From NCBI RefSeq assembly GCF_003573545.1, contig NZ_QWET01000008.1, forward strand, positions 62,001-126,000: DNA of 64,000 bases, in the 5' to 3' direction. This DNA comes from Mariniphaga sediminis (GTDB lineage: Bacteria > Bacteroidota > Bacteroidia > Bacteroidales > Prolixibacteraceae). The notes below the pieces were generated by a model. The model made no database searches and was not told the origin of the DNA. It saw only the letters and a program-made list of their open reading frames with translations. Numbering within the stretch: the first letter of the stretch is position 1; every line of letters begins with the position of its first letter. Position numbers and translations under genes: made by a program. Of this stretch, positions 36,227 through 45,626 are shown one piece after another.

Positions 36227-36319
36227 CTATTTTCTCTTTTTGTGCCGGTTTTTACGCAATCTCTTTTTGCGCTTATGCGTGGCCATCTTATGTCTTTTTC
36301 TTTTCTTTCCGCTTGGCAT
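36227..36319 (-). CDS. 30-residue basic ribosomal-type protein (AURKAIP1/COX24-like)
   Basis: A very short gene coding for 30 residues, starting MPSGKKRKRHKMATHKRKKR and ending in RHKKRK. More than half of the residues are K, R or H. It matches the AURKAIP1/COX24 domain proteins of Bacteroidota, related to mitochondrial ribosomal protein mS38. It is too short for usual gene-length cut-offs. It starts 8 bases after the HU gene on the same strand, and both are probably one transcript. Confidence 0.85.
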   Translation of the reverse strand: MPSGKKRKRHKMATHKRKKRLRKNRHKKRK

Positions 36320-36326
36320 ACTCTGT

Positions 36327-36611
36327 TTACTTTACATTGTTTTTAACTTTCGACACAAATGTTTTAGCCGGTTTGAACGATGGAATGTTATGTGCCGGAA
36401 TTATAATTGTGGTGTTTTTAGAAATATTCCTTGCAGTCTTCTCTGCCCTTTTCTTAACCACAAAACTACCAAATCCTCTGAGATAGACATTCTTTCCGTC
36501 TTCCAAAGAATCTTTCACTGTTTCCATAAAGGCTTCCACCGTTTTTTGAACAGTTACCTTTTCAATACCTGTGTTTTTTGAGATTTCATTTACAATATCT
36601 GCCTTTGTCAT
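36327..36611 (-). CDS. HU/IHF-family DNA-binding protein
   Basis: A 94-residue nucleoid protein that bends DNA as a dimer. It starts MTKADIVNEISKNTGIEK, has the YLRGFGSFVVKKRAEKTARN segment that is the HU/IHF signature and beta arm, and ends PSFKPAKTFVSKVKN. Length is that of the family. A good promoter lies upstream, and a 30-residue ribosomal-type gene follows. Confidence 0.95.
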   Translation of the reverse strand: MTKADIVNEISKNTGIEKVTVQKTVEAFMETVKDSLEDGKNVYLRGFGSFVVKKRAEKTARNISKNTTIIIPAHNIPSFKPAKTFVSKVKNNVK

Positions 36612-36660
36612 GTCTTAAAATATTTAAATATCAACAAATTAATCGGAATAATATGGTGTG

Positions 36661-36668
36661 CAAAAATA
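36661..36668 (-). promoter_or_regulatory. Promoter -7 box of the HU gene
   Basis: On the minus strand, TATTTTTG matches TAnnTTTG exactly, with TTG 17 bases upstream. It is 50 bases before the HU ATG. Confidence 0.55.
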
Positions 36669-36705
36669 TAAATAATTTGATAACCCAAAAGCTTTTCAAA
36701 TAAAT

Positions 36706-36713
36706 TATTTTTG
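36706..36713 (+). promoter_or_regulatory. Candidate -7 box of mutY
   Basis: TATTTTTG, a perfect -7 match, lies 35 bases before the mutY ATG. The nearest TTG (36677-36679) is 26 bases away, slightly too far, so the -33 element is unclear. Confidence 0.4.
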
Positions 36714-36747
36714 TTTTTCGTAAAGATTTAAAAGGAATTAGAAAAAA

Positions 36748-37797
36748 ATGACTGATTTTTTGCAAGCAATACATAAATGGTATAACCAAAACCTCCGCGA
36801 TTTGCCCTGGCGTGAAACCTCAGATCCCTACAAAATATGGATATCAGAAATCATTTTACAACAAACGCGCGTAGCTCAGGGAATTTCATATTATCACCGC
36901 TTTATTGAAAGGTTTCCCACAGTAACAGATTTGGCAGAAGCAGAAGAAGACGAAGTATTGAAGTTGTGGCAAGGGCTTGGTTATTATTCCCGCGCCCGGA
37001 ACCTGCATGCCGCAGCTCAAACAATTTCAGGCAAGTATGGCGGAGAATTCCCGAAAAGTTATAGTGAAATACGGGAATTAAAAGGCATTGGCCCCTATAC
37101 GGCAGCCGCCATAGCCTCTATAGCTTTCGGGCTTCCCTACCCTGCCCTCGACGGAAATGTTTACCGGGTGCTGGCACGATATTTTGGAATTTTCGCTCCA
37201 CCCAATAGCGGAGAGGGAAAAAAGAAATTTCTAAAAATAGCAGAAGAAATAATACCCGCAGAAAATCCTGGATTCCACAACCAGGCAATGATGGAATTTG
37301 GAGCGTTGCAATGTATTCCACTTTCTCCGGACTGCCCAAACTGTCCACTCATCGCTTCCTGTTACGCTGCCGGCCATCAAAAAGTGACACAGCTTCCGGT
37401 TAAAACCCCAAAAACCAGTCAGCGTAATCGGTATTTTTATTACTATTATATAGAAACCGGAAAAGACACGTGGTTGGAAAAACGAACCGGCAAGGATATA
37501 TGGGAAAACCTTTACCAGTTTCCACTGGCAGAAACAAAACAAGAACTTTCCGATGAAGAAATTGCCGGACTTCAACCTTCCTTCATGAAAAACGATACTA
37601 TAAATATAAAAGCTGTTTCAGCACAAAAAAAACATATACTCAGTCATCAAATCATTTTTGCCCGTCTCATTCACCTAGAAACCGATGGTAATTTCAAACT
37701 AAACAATCATTTTATAAAGGTTCCCCAAAAAGATATTCATACCTTTGCCGTACCGCGGTTGGTGGAAAAATTGATGGAAGAAACCGGAATTTTCTAA
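36748..37797 (+). CDS. mutY: A/G-specific adenine glycosylase MutY
   Basis: A 349-residue repair enzyme that removes adenine mispaired with 8-oxoguanine. The N-terminal part has the glycosylase start WRETSDPYKIWISEIILQQT with the catalytic glutamate in SEIILQQTRV. The helix-hairpin-helix is LKGIGPYTAAAI, followed by a catalytic aspartate in YPALDGNVYRV. The iron-sulfur cluster cysteines are C189, C196, C199 and C205. A C-terminal NUDIX-like domain covers about residues 230-345. Gene order HU-mutY-ssb-gldD is conserved in Bacteroidota. Confidence 0.96.
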   Translation: MTDFLQAIHKWYNQNLRDLPWRETSDPYKIWISEIILQQTRVAQGISYYHRFIERFPTVTDLAEAEEDEVLKLWQGLGYYSRARNLHAAAQTISGKYGGEFPKSYSEIRELKGIGPYTAAAIASIAFGLPYPALDGNVYRVLARYFGIFAPPNSGEGKKKFLKIAEEIIPAENPGFHNQAMMEFGALQCIPLSPDCPNCPLIASCYAAGHQKVTQLPVKTPKTSQRNRYFYYYYIETGKDTWLEKRTGKDIWENLYQFPLAETKQELSDEEIAGLQPSFMKNDTINIKAVSAQKKHILSHQIIFARLIHLETDGNFKLNNHFIKVPQKDIHTFAVPRLVEKLMEETGIF

Positions 37798-37875
37798 AAT
37801 AAAAACATATTAATTCATCCGTAATTTAAATTCAGATTTGTACTTTTAATCCGTTAACCTAAAAAATTAAGAAAT

Positions 37876-38334
37876 ATGTCAGTGAACAAAGTTATTTTAG
37901 TAGGAAATGTAGGCAAAGATCCTGAAGTGAGACATCTTGATTCGGGTGTTGCTGTTGCAAATTTCCCGTTGGCAACCTCCGAAACATACACCGCAAAAAA
38001 TGGCGACAAGGTAACCACCACCGAGTGGCACAATATTGTATTGTGGCGCGGTTTGGCAGAAGTAGCAGAAAAATATGTAACAAAGGGCAGGCAGTTGTAC
38101 ATTGAAGGACGTATTCGCACCCGCTCGTACGACGATAAAGACGGCAACAAACGTTATATTACAGAAATTTACGGAGATACCATGCAAATGCTGGGATCCC
38201 GAACCGATAACCAGCAAGGGGATAATCAAAATTCACAGTACAATAACAACAACCAATCGGAATCCTCCGGATTCCAAAGCGCCGGCGAACCGGAAACCGA
38301 TGACCAGGGCGGAGAAGACGATCTGCCATTCTAA
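37876..38334 (+). CDS. ssb: Single-stranded DNA-binding protein
   Basis: A 152-residue protein with an OB fold (about residues 3-110) starting [19 protein letters not shown], then a Q/N/S-rich linker, and the acidic tip EDDLPF that recruits repair and replication partners. Length is normal for bacterial SSB. It follows mutY by 78 bases. Confidence 0.97.
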   Translation: MSVNKVILVGNVGKDPEVRHLDSGVAVANFPLATSETYTAKNGDKVTTTEWHNIVLWRGLAEVAEKYVTKGRQLYIEGRIRTRSYDDKDGNKRYITEIYGDTMQMLGSRTDNQQGDNQNSQYNNNNQSESSGFQSAGEPETDDQGGEDDLPF

Positions 38335-38384
38335 CGATCTTTAAAACTCCACCCGTGTTTGCCGGAGAAGTATAAACTTTTTTA

Positions 38385-38423
38385 TTTATCCCTGACAGGA
38401 CATTAAGCCTTGTCAGGGATAAA
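38385..38423. other. Hairpin in the ssb-gldD gap
   Basis: TTTATCCCTGACA (38385-38397) pairs with TGTCAGGGATAAA (38411-38423), 13 bp, with a few further pairs and one bulge inside. Neither side has a T tail, so it is a poor terminator by the usual rule, though its place 50 bases after ssb suits one. The rest of the gap (38335-38589) holds no clear gene; a minus-strand frame ending at 38433 is discussed in the findings. Confidence 0.5.
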
Positions 38424-38573
38424 TTCAGATATTTAACGTTGCATAAAGGCTGCATCCTGAACCTTTGGGTTGTTTGCATTCATTGAAACAGGGAATACAT
38501 TCAAAGGGGTTCCCCGGGAAAACAGGCAGTATGTTTTATTGCCTTCATTGCTGTACAAATTGAATAAAGCCCT

Positions 38574-38581
38574 TATTTTTG
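38574..38581 (+). promoter_or_regulatory. Promoter -7 box of gldD
   Basis: TATTTTTG, a perfect match, with TTG at 38548-38550 and a 23-base spacer. The predicted start near 38588 favours translation from ATG 38605. Confidence 0.5.
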
Positions 38582-38604
38582 CATTGTAAATGGCAACGAC
38601 TATT

Positions 38605-39192
38605 ATGAATTTTAAACTTCTTGTTTTAGCTGTAATACTTCTTCCTTTAAGCTGTACGGAGAAATATACACCGAAACCCCGTGGCTTTTTCCGTATCAGT
38701 TTCCCGGAAAAAATATACCATCCCCTCGACAACCGTTTCCCGTACCAGTTCGAGATTCCGCAGTATTCACAAGTAACATCCGACACCCAAAATCCGGATC
38801 AGCCCTGGTGGATAAACATTGAAGTTCCCGGGAACAAAGCCGAAGTGCACATTTCATATTATAACCTCAATAAACAAAAGAAAGCCGCGCGTGAACTGCT
38901 GGCTGCATTCATGGAAGAAAGCCGCGATTTGGCCTACAAACATTCCATAAAAGCAAACGCGATTGAAGAACAAATTTTTGTGAATCCAGGCCAGGAAGTT
39001 TTCGGTACGGTGTACCGCATTGAAGGAAATGCTGCTTCGCCCGTACAATTCTTTCTCACCGACAGCACCCACCATTTTTTGCGTGGTGCACTTTACATCA
39101 GGGCAACGCCCGACATCGATTCGCTGAAACCGGTCATCGACTTTTTGGAGCGTGATGTCATCCGGCTCATAGAAACTACAAAATGGGAATAA
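38605..39192 (+). CDS. gldD: Gliding motility lipoprotein GldD
   Basis: A 195-residue lipoprotein of the GldD family, needed for gliding in Flavobacterium and linked to type IX secretion. The signal MNFKLLVLAVILLPLSC has the lipid cysteine at residue 17. The family pattern PKPRGFFRISFPEK follows, with a later RGALYIRATP segment. An ATG at 38590 is also open, but would leave almost no leader after the -7 box. The usual neighbour gldE is missing between ssb and gldD. The gene overlaps the next by 10 bases. Confidence 0.93.
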   Translation: MNFKLLVLAVILLPLSCTEKYTPKPRGFFRISFPEKIYHPLDNRFPYQFEIPQYSQVTSDTQNPDQPWWINIEVPGNKAEVHISYYNLNKQKKAARELLAAFMEESRDLAYKHSIKANAIEEQIFVNPGQEVFGTVYRIEGNAASPVQFFLTDSTHHFLRGALYIRATPDIDSLKPVIDFLERDVIRLIETTKWE

Positions 39193-39833
39193 TGGCGTTT
39201 ATGAAGCTCATTGATACCGCAGCCGGGAAACTGGGAATATGGGAACTAACGGATTCCAGTGAGAAGCTGGCCGAAAATTTCTCCTTTTCTGAAACCGAAA
39301 AAAAAGAGTTCGGCCAGCTAAAAAACGAAAAACGCAAAAAAGAGTATCTCGCCGTGCGGTTGCTCCTTGAAAATATGATGCACACCAAAGCTGAAATTGA
39401 ATACGACCGCAACGGGAAACCACACATAAAAGGGAGTTCATTACACATCAGCATTTCACATTCACCCGAACTGGCAGTCATTTTATTATCAGAAAAGAAA
39501 GCCGGAGTTGATGCGGAAAACATTTACCGGAACACCGAAAGCATTGCTACCCGTTTTCTTTCCGGAAAAGAGATTGAAAATACACAGAATACCTCCAATC
39601 CGGCGCTGTCCCGCATTATGTACTGGAGTGCAAAAGAAGCAGCCATCAAATACAGCGGCATGGCAGAGATTGAACTGAAATCGGACCTGTTTGTTTATTT
39701 TTTTCATCCGGAACCTGAGGGAGGAAAATTCAGCGGTGGAATTTGTAAGGACGGGCCGGTTACCAATTTAACTTTTCACTATTTTTTCTATGAAAAGAAT
39801 GTGATTGTTACCTGTATTGAAGATAAAAAATAG
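39183..39833 (+). CDS. 4'-phosphopantetheinyl transferase (Sfp-like)
   Basis: A 216-residue enzyme that moves phosphopantetheine from coenzyme A to carrier proteins. The two motifs of the family are present: GVDAE near residue 106 (metal binding) and [12 protein letters not shown] near residue 145. Its start lies inside the end of gldD and the next gene, zwf, starts 7 bases after its stop, so all are one transcript. The ATG at 39192 is an alternative. Its carrier protein is not in the window. Confidence 0.9.
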   Translation: MGIMAFMKLIDTAAGKLGIWELTDSSEKLAENFSFSETEKKEFGQLKNEKRKKEYLAVRLLLENMMHTKAEIEYDRNGKPHIKGSSLHISISHSPELAVILLSEKKAGVDAENIYRNTESIATRFLSGKEIENTQNTSNPALSRIMYWSAKEAAIKYSGMAEIELKSDLFVYFFHPEPEGGKFSGGICKDGPVTNLTFHYFFYEKNVIVTCIEDKK

Positions 39834-39840
39834 TAAAGAA

Positions 39841-41337
39841 ATGAAGAAACCGGAAAACCATATACTCGTCATTTTTGGCGCGTCGGGCGATTTAACAAAA
39901 CGAAAATTGATTCCTGCCCTTTTTTGCTTATACAAACAAAACCTGTTACCCGAAAAGTTCGCCGTATTGGGCGCCTCCCGCACCCCGCTCTCTGATGAAG
40001 ATTTCAGGGCAAAAACAGACGAATTTTTACCGAATGAAGGAACTGAGGAGTTTAAAAAAATGCTCTTCTACGAACCCGTTTCCCCCACCGAACCAGATGA
40101 CTTCGGCAAGTTAAAGTCGCGCCTGGAAATATTGGGAAGTGAACGGAACATGGATCCCAACTATATTTTTTACCTTTCTACTCCCCCTTCGGTTTATGAG
40201 ATTATTGCGAAAAATCTGGCAGATCAAAGATTAAGCAAATCGGAGGAGTATTTCAGAAGGCTCATTATTGAAAAGCCATTTGGCACCGACCTGGGATCAG
40301 CCCGGAAATTAAACCGGGATTTACTGCATTATTTCGAAGAAAACCAGGTTTACCGTATCGACCACTACCTGGGAAAAGAAAGTGTGCAAAATATGTTGGT
40401 TACCCGGTTTGCCAATGGCATCTTTGAACCATTGTGGAATCGTAATTTTGTAGAACGGGTGGAAGTGACTTCAGCCGAAAGTTTAGGAGTGGAAGAACGT
40501 GGCGGGTACTACGAACACTCCGGCGCTTTGCGCGATATGCTGCAAAACCACCTGCTTCAGCTTGTAGGGTTTGTGGCAATGGAACCGCCGGTGGTGATTG
40601 AAGCCGACGCCATCCGAAACGAAATTGTAAAAGTATTTCAGTCGTTGCGCCCCATTTCCGAGGAAGAAGTTGAAAAGTTCGTTATCAGGGGACAATATAT
40701 TGCCTCTACCATTAAAGGAGAAAAAGTAAAAGGTTACCGTGAGGAACCGGGCGTTGATCCCCATTCGCGTACCGAGACTTTCGTAGCCATGAAATTTTAT
40801 ATAGACAACTGGCGTTGGGGAGGGGTGCCGTTTTACATCCGGACAGGCAAAAAACTTCCTGCCAGGGTTACCGAAATTGTCATTCACTTCAAACAGGTAC
40901 CACACCACTTATTTAACCATGCCGGAATGCCGGGGCCTGTGGACAACCAACTGGTTATCCGCATTCAACCTGACGAGGGAATATTACTGAAATTCAGGAT
41001 GAAAACACCTGGCGCAGGGTTCCAGGCGCAAACCGTAAATATGGATTTCCATTATTCTGATCTGGCAGATATTCGGCTACCTTCAGCTTACGAGCGGCTT
41101 CTCCTCGACAGCATGCAGGGAGATGCAACACTTTATTCGCGTGGCGATGCAGTAGAAGAAGCATGGAGATTTGTACAGCCCATTCTGAGTGCATGGGAAA
41201 ACAATCCACATATTCCGGTTTACGGATATCCTGCCGGCACATGGGGACCAGAAGGCTCGGATAAACTCATTGAAGACGGCCAGTGGCGCTATCCCTGCAA
41301 AAATCTTTCGGACGACGGTACCTATTGCGAACTGTAA
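39841..41337 (+). CDS. zwf: Glucose-6-phosphate 1-dehydrogenase
   Basis: A 498-residue enzyme oxidising glucose-6-phosphate to 6-phosphogluconolactone with NADP or NAD in the oxidative pentose phosphate path. The nucleotide site is [12 protein letters not shown] near residue 13. The substrate signature RIDHYLGKE is at residues 172-180. Length is normal. ATG 39841 is chosen over the upstream codon at 39805, which lies inside the previous gene. The next gene, pgl, catalyses the following step. Confidence 0.97.
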   Translation: MKKPENHILVIFGASGDLTKRKLIPALFCLYKQNLLPEKFAVLGASRTPLSDEDFRAKTDEFLPNEGTEEFKKMLFYEPVSPTEPDDFGKLKSRLEILGSERNMDPNYIFYLSTPPSVYEIIAKNLADQRLSKSEEYFRRLIIEKPFGTDLGSARKLNRDLLHYFEENQVYRIDHYLGKESVQNMLVTRFANGIFEPLWNRNFVERVEVTSAESLGVEERGGYYEHSGALRDMLQNHLLQLVGFVAMEPPVVIEADAIRNEIVKVFQSLRPISEEEVEKFVIRGQYIASTIKGEKVKGYREEPGVDPHSRTETFVAMKFYIDNWRWGGVPFYIRTGKKLPARVTEIVIHFKQVPHHLFNHAGMPGPVDNQLVIRIQPDEGILLKFRMKTPGAGFQAQTVNMDFHYSDLADIRLPSAYERLLLDSMQGDATLYSRGDAVEEAWRFVQPILSAWENNPHIPVYGYPAGTWGPEGSDKLIEDGQWRYPCKNLSDDGTYCEL

Positions 41338-41376
41338 AAATTTTATTTCATATATTTACCTTTAAATGCTTAAACT

Positions 41377-42108
41377 ATGGCGACGACTACAGAGGTTAAA
41401 ATATTTCCTACACCCAAAAAAGTTTGCAAAGCGGTAGCCCATGAGATTCAAAAACTGACACATGGCTCTTCGCAATCACGATTTGACATAGCACTTTCTG
41501 GAGGAAAAACCCCAAAAAAGCTGTTCGAAACATTGATAAAAAAATATAAAGATTCCATTCCCTGGGAGCGCATTCATTTCTGGTGGGGTGACGAACGCTG
41601 TGTATCGCCCAACAGCGACGAAAGCAATTTTAAAATGGCAAGCGATATCCTGTTTCAGTACGTAGGCATTCCTTCTAAAAATATTCACCGGATAAAAGGG
41701 GAAAATCCTCCGGAAGAAGAAGCAACACGCTATGCTGCTGAAATAGATAAAAACCTGAATCATCGTGGAGAAATTCCTGTATTCGATTTAATTCTGCTGG
41801 GTTTGGGAGATGATGGCCACACCGCATCCATTTTCCCTGACCAGTTAGAAATTTTTGAAGAGAGCCGGAATTGTGTGGCAACCCGCCATCCGCTTTCAGG
41901 GCAAAACAGGATAACCCTAACCGGTAAAGTTCTGAATAATGCCAACCGTGTCTATTTTTTGGTAACAGGAGAAAGTAAATCCATGCGGGTTTCTGAAATT
42001 ATGAACAACGATGAAGCAGCCAAATTGCTTCCTGCTTATTACATCGTACCTCAAAACGGCTTGCTTATTTGGTTTATTGATGAACCGGCGGCCTCAAAAA
42101 TCTCCTGA
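41377..42108 (+). CDS. pgl: 6-phosphogluconolactonase
   Basis: A 243-residue enzyme of the glucosamine-6-phosphate isomerase-like (DevB) fold. It hydrolyses 6-phosphogluconolactone, the product of Zwf encoded 39 bases upstream. The signatures are ALSGGKTPKKLFE, WWGDERCV and LGLGDDGHTASIFP. Together the two genes form the start of the oxidative pentose phosphate path; 6-phosphogluconate dehydrogenase is not in the window. Confidence 0.96.
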   Translation: MATTTEVKIFPTPKKVCKAVAHEIQKLTHGSSQSRFDIALSGGKTPKKLFETLIKKYKDSIPWERIHFWWGDERCVSPNSDESNFKMASDILFQYVGIPSKNIHRIKGENPPEEEATRYAAEIDKNLNHRGEIPVFDLILLGLGDDGHTASIFPDQLEIFEESRNCVATRHPLSGQNRITLTGKVLNNANRVYFLVTGESKSMRVSEIMNNDEAAKLLPAYYIVPQNGLLIWFIDEPAASKIS

Positions 42109-42271
42109 TTTCTGAAATCAATGGGCGGTGGAATTCCTTAACTGTAAAGGCTGTGCAAGATCTGCTTTTCCATTATTCCTTAAGGGCATAAAAAGGTTTT
42201 ATCAGTTGTCTGGGGAACCGTATTAACCGCTTTTCTCTGGTCAAAACAAGTTCAAATTGTTAAGAACAAAC

Positions 42272-42472
42272 CTACTCTTCCATTTCCTTCAGGATTTGCT
42301 CCACCTGCTCATTGGTTTTCAACAATTTGTCTTTACACATTTTAAGGAGAGTGGAAACACGTTTCACTTTTTCAGCCAGTTCATCCACGTCAAGCTCTTC
42401 ATTTTCAATTTTTTCAAGAATTTCTTCAATCTCTGAAATCGCTTCGTTATAAGTCACCTTCTTTGTTGCCAT
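42272..42472 (-). CDS. xseB: Exodeoxyribonuclease VII small subunit
   Basis: A 66-residue helical protein. The pattern TYNEAISEIEEILEKIENEELDVDELAEKV is the XseB coiled-coil core. It assembles in several copies with XseA to form exonuclease VII, which degrades single-stranded DNA. The start overlaps the xseA stop region by 26 bases. Confidence 0.95.
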   Translation of the reverse strand: MATKKVTYNEAISEIEEILEKIENEELDVDELAEKVKRVSTLLKMCKDKLLKTNEQVEQILKEMEE

Positions 42473-43907
42473 GTTTTCCTTTTTTTGTGATTTTACTTTT
42501 TACAGTCCCGTCGGCAAACAGGGTTTCAATTTCGTCATTCAGTTGCAACGGCTCAGCCGATTTTACAATTTTCCCCTCTTTCAGTGTTAGGGTGTACCCA
42601 CGGTTCAGTACATTTTCAGGATTCAGCAGCCGTACTGTATTTTTATTCAGATGGAGCCGCTCCCGTTCTTTTGCAAAAAAACGGGATGAGCCATTTTTTA
42701 CCTGTTCTTTTAAATAATTCAATCCCACCTGTTCTTTCAGTATTGCTTCCCGAACAACCCGTTTTAACATCCTTTTTTGCCGGTGAAGGTTGTTTTTTGT
42801 TTCCACATTCCAAACAGAAAGGGCGGAATGAAAATCATGTTTCAGGTTGTTTAGTTCCATTTTTTTATTGAAGGAAAACCGGTGCACTTCATGTTGTAAC
42901 ATGCTCCCTGTTTTAATAAGTTGCCTGTTTTTCTCCGAAATGAAACCACTTACAAACCGCTGAAGGTTTCCTGCAACATCTTCCAACTGCTCGTGTTTTA
43001 CATCGATTGTTTCACGAACCCGCTTCACCACCTCATCTTCCATGCTTATCAAGTGTTCATAAAACCGCTCGCCTCCACTGATGAAGAATTCAGCCACAGC
43101 CGTTGGGGTTTTCATGCGCGTGTGCGCCACCATGTCAACGACCGAATCATCTTTCTCATGCCCAATTCCGGTTACCACGGGAAGAGGAAACTGGGTGACG
43201 TGGAATGCCAGTTCGTAATTGTCGAAACTGTTGAGGTCGGAAGTAGATCCTCCCCCACGAATGATTGCCACGGCATCGAAAAAATCTTCGTATTGAAAAA
43301 TACGCTCCAGCGCTCCAATAATAGAGGGAACGGCATCGGCTCCCTGCATGTACGCCTCAAACAGATGGGTGTAAAATTTAATCCCATGTGGGTTGTTTTC
43401 CAACTGATCCATAAAATCCTGGTAGCCTGCAGCCGTTTTCGATGAGATGACCGCAATTCGTTGGGGCACCAGCGGCAGGTCCAGCTCTTTGTTCATTTCG
43501 AAAACACCTTCATTTTGCAGCCGTTCGATGATTTCTTTCCGCTGCAAAGCCATATCGCCCACCGTGTAGGCAGGGTCAATGTCTTTAATATTCAGGCTCA
43601 GTCCATATGCTGCATGAAATTCAACGGAAACCTGTACCAGCACCTTTATTCCATGGCTAAAAAATTGCCCGGTTGTCGTTTCAAAATAAGGTTTCAGTAT
43701 CCTGTATGTGTACGACCAGATAGTAGCTCGTGCCCTTGCAATAATCTCATTCTCCTTTTTTTCTACCAACTCAAGGTAACAATGACCGCTACGGTTTTCT
43801 TTTAGTTCACTGATTTCAGCCACCACCCAAACCGTGCTGGGAATAGCATGGCTTAGTGTATCCTTAATCCATTGGTTCAACTCAAAAAGAGTCAGTTTTT
43901 GCTCCAT
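42447..43907 (-). CDS. xseA: Exodeoxyribonuclease VII large subunit
   Basis: A 486-residue catalytic subunit. An OB-fold domain covers about residues 10-105 (VWVVAEISELKENRSGHCYLELVEK). The catalytic region has IAVISSKTAAGYQDF, IIRGGGSTSDLNSFDNYELA and PVVTGIGHEKDDSVVDMVA, all conserved in XseA. A long coiled coil follows (about 290-430). Length is slightly above the 440-460 usual for the family. It starts 3 bases after the subtilase gene. Confidence 0.96.
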   Translation of the reverse strand: MEQKLTLFELNQWIKDTLSHAIPSTVWVVAEISELKENRSGHCYLELVEKKENEIIARARATIWSYTYRILKPYFETTTGQFFSHGIKVLVQVSVEFHAAYGLSLNIKDIDPAYTVGDMALQRKEIIERLQNEGVFEMNKELDLPLVPQRIAVISSKTAAGYQDFMDQLENNPHGIKFYTHLFEAYMQGADAVPSIIGALERIFQYEDFFDAVAIIRGGGSTSDLNSFDNYELAFHVTQFPLPVVTGIGHEKDDSVVDMVAHTRMKTPTAVAEFFISGGERFYEHLISMEDEVVKRVRETIDVKHEQLEDVAGNLQRFVSGFISEKNRQLIKTGSMLQHEVHRFSFNKKMELNNLKHDFHSALSVWNVETKNNLHRQKRMLKRVVREAILKEQVGLNYLKEQVKNGSSRFFAKERERLHLNKNTVRLLNPENVLNRGYTLTLKEGKIVKSAEPLQLNDEIETLFADGTVKSKITKKGKHGNKEGDL

Positions 43908-43910
43908 TCC

Positions 43911-45560
43911 TCAAGGACTTTTTCTGATTTTTACACTTTCTGTCACATCGTCTGAAATGATTTGCAAAAGTAATAATCCCTGTGGCAGGGCTTGTAAGTT
44001 CTGTATTATTATTTTTACTGCATCCGGCTTTTCCTCCTTACGAACCAGTTTTCCGTCAAGTGTGTAAAAAGCCAGTTGCACCTTTCCAAGGGTGGCATTG
44101 CCATTTTTTTGAAGAACAATGTAATTACTTGCCGGATTGGGATAAACCAGCCAGGTAGCATCGTCAGCCCATTGTTTTAAAATAGAGGTTTTCAATATTT
44201 TATCGGCCAGTTTTAAATCGGGAATTCCATATCCGAGCAATGAATCAGGATTGACATAAAGGTGAGCGCTTTGTTCCAGAGCTCTTTTCACCTCTGCAGC
44301 TGAAGCATGCGGATTAGCCTGCCACAAACAGGCAGCTGCCCCAGCTACTACAGGCGAAGAATAGGAAGTGCCGTTTCCGGTCCCAATTTTTCCGTTGCTT
44401 CGCTGGATAATAGTATTCCATCCCACAGCTGAAACGTTCGGTTTTACGTCGCCATCGGATGCCGGCCCGGGAGATGTGAACGGCGCCGGAACCCCATCCT
44501 TGTTCGCAGCGCCAATTGCCAACACACTGTCGCCGTCAGAAGGGGTAATGATATATTTCCACAGATTATTCTGGCGCCCTTCGTTGCCGGCGCTGGCAAA
44601 TACCAGCATTCCGCGCGATGCCGCAATATTGGCACCTTTCGAAATACGGGTTGTATGGCCATCCATATCGGAATGCGTATGATCCATCCCTGGATCATCA
44701 AAGGTACAATAGCCCAGTGAAGAGTTAATGATATCCACCCCTACACTGTCGGCAAATTCTGCGCCGACAACCCAATTGTCCTCCTCTACTAAAAATTCAG
44801 AATAAACATCTTCCGTACGAATAATCCAGTATGATGCTTTGGGAGCCGTTCCAATCAAATGACCGGGCACATTTCCCCCCATAACAGAAAGAACGCTCAT
44901 ACCGTGGTAATGGCCCTCAAAAACACCCTCTTCCTGATCCACAAAGTTTTTTGTACCCAAAATTTGTCCGCCCGCCCACAGACTGTCGAAAGCAGGATAT
45001 TGGTCAGTCCTGTAAAATCCAGCATCCAATACGGCTATATGCTTTCCTTGCCCTCTAAAGTTCTGGTTATGTAAAAACTGACCGTTGAGCTGTGCGACCT
45101 GGTAGACGGAATTGCCATAAAGGGTTGTATCAATCTCCAGGTTTTGATAGGGAGCTTCAGGTTCCGTAAATTTATTCACAGCACTTTTGGTACCTGTAGG
45201 CCTTTTGGTAAGCTGAACTTCCTTCACAAAAGGAAGCAGCAGGGTGTTGTCAACAAAATTGTCATTCGTGGTTTTTACGGTAATCCCATTCAGCCATTTT
45301 GAGGAATGCAGCAACGTAGCCCCCCTTTGAAGCACCCGGCTGATATACTTCGGGTTGACTGGCAAATCGAGTGAGTCGATAGCGATATTTTGATTTTCCC
45401 TGCGACGGATAGCACGTTCAGAAAGAAACTCTTCAGGGTTTGACAATGAATAAGACGAATTGTTTTTATCGGTAAAAGCGACCCAATAGCACGACTGACC
45501 CCATACCGGAAGTGAGCCAAACAGGGCGGCAAATACAGCCAGGATTACAATTCTTCTCAT
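43911..45560 (-). CDS. Secreted S8 (subtilisin-like) protease with T9SS type A sorting domain
   Basis: A 549-residue secreted serine protease. The signal peptide ends near PVWGQ. A propeptide region is followed by the catalytic domain: D179 (in IAVLDAG), H219 (in GHYHGMSVLSV) and S399 (in GTSYSSPVVAG). The last 80 residues are a type A sorting domain, starting VYPNPASNYIVL, which sends the protein through T9SS to the surface or medium. It sits between a MORN-type gene and xseA, all read leftwards with short gaps. No substrate can be inferred. Confidence 0.93.
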   Translation of the reverse strand: MRRIVILAVFAALFGSLPVWGQSCYWVAFTDKNNSSYSLSNPEEFLSERAIRRRENQNIAIDSLDLPVNPKYISRVLQRGATLLHSSKWLNGITVKTTNDNFVDNTLLLPFVKEVQLTKRPTGTKSAVNKFTEPEAPYQNLEIDTTLYGNSVYQVAQLNGQFLHNQNFRGQGKHIAVLDAGFYRTDQYPAFDSLWAGGQILGTKNFVDQEEGVFEGHYHGMSVLSVMGGNVPGHLIGTAPKASYWIIRTEDVYSEFLVEEDNWVVGAEFADSVGVDIINSSLGYCTFDDPGMDHTHSDMDGHTTRISKGANIAASRGMLVFASAGNEGRQNNLWKYIITPSDGDSVLAIGAANKDGVPAPFTSPGPASDGDVKPNVSAVGWNTIIQRSNGKIGTGNGTSYSSPVVAGAAACLWQANPHASAAEVKRALEQSAHLYVNPDSLLGYGIPDLKLADKILKTSILKQWADDATWLVYPNPASNYIVLQKNGNATLGKVQLAFYTLDGKLVRKEEKPDAVKIIIQNLQALPQGLLLLQIISDDVTESVKIRKSP

Positions 45561-45626
45561 GACGTTGCTGCTTTAGGATCGGTTTGCCTTTCAAAAATAC
45601 GGTACATTAAGGAATTATCCTGACTT

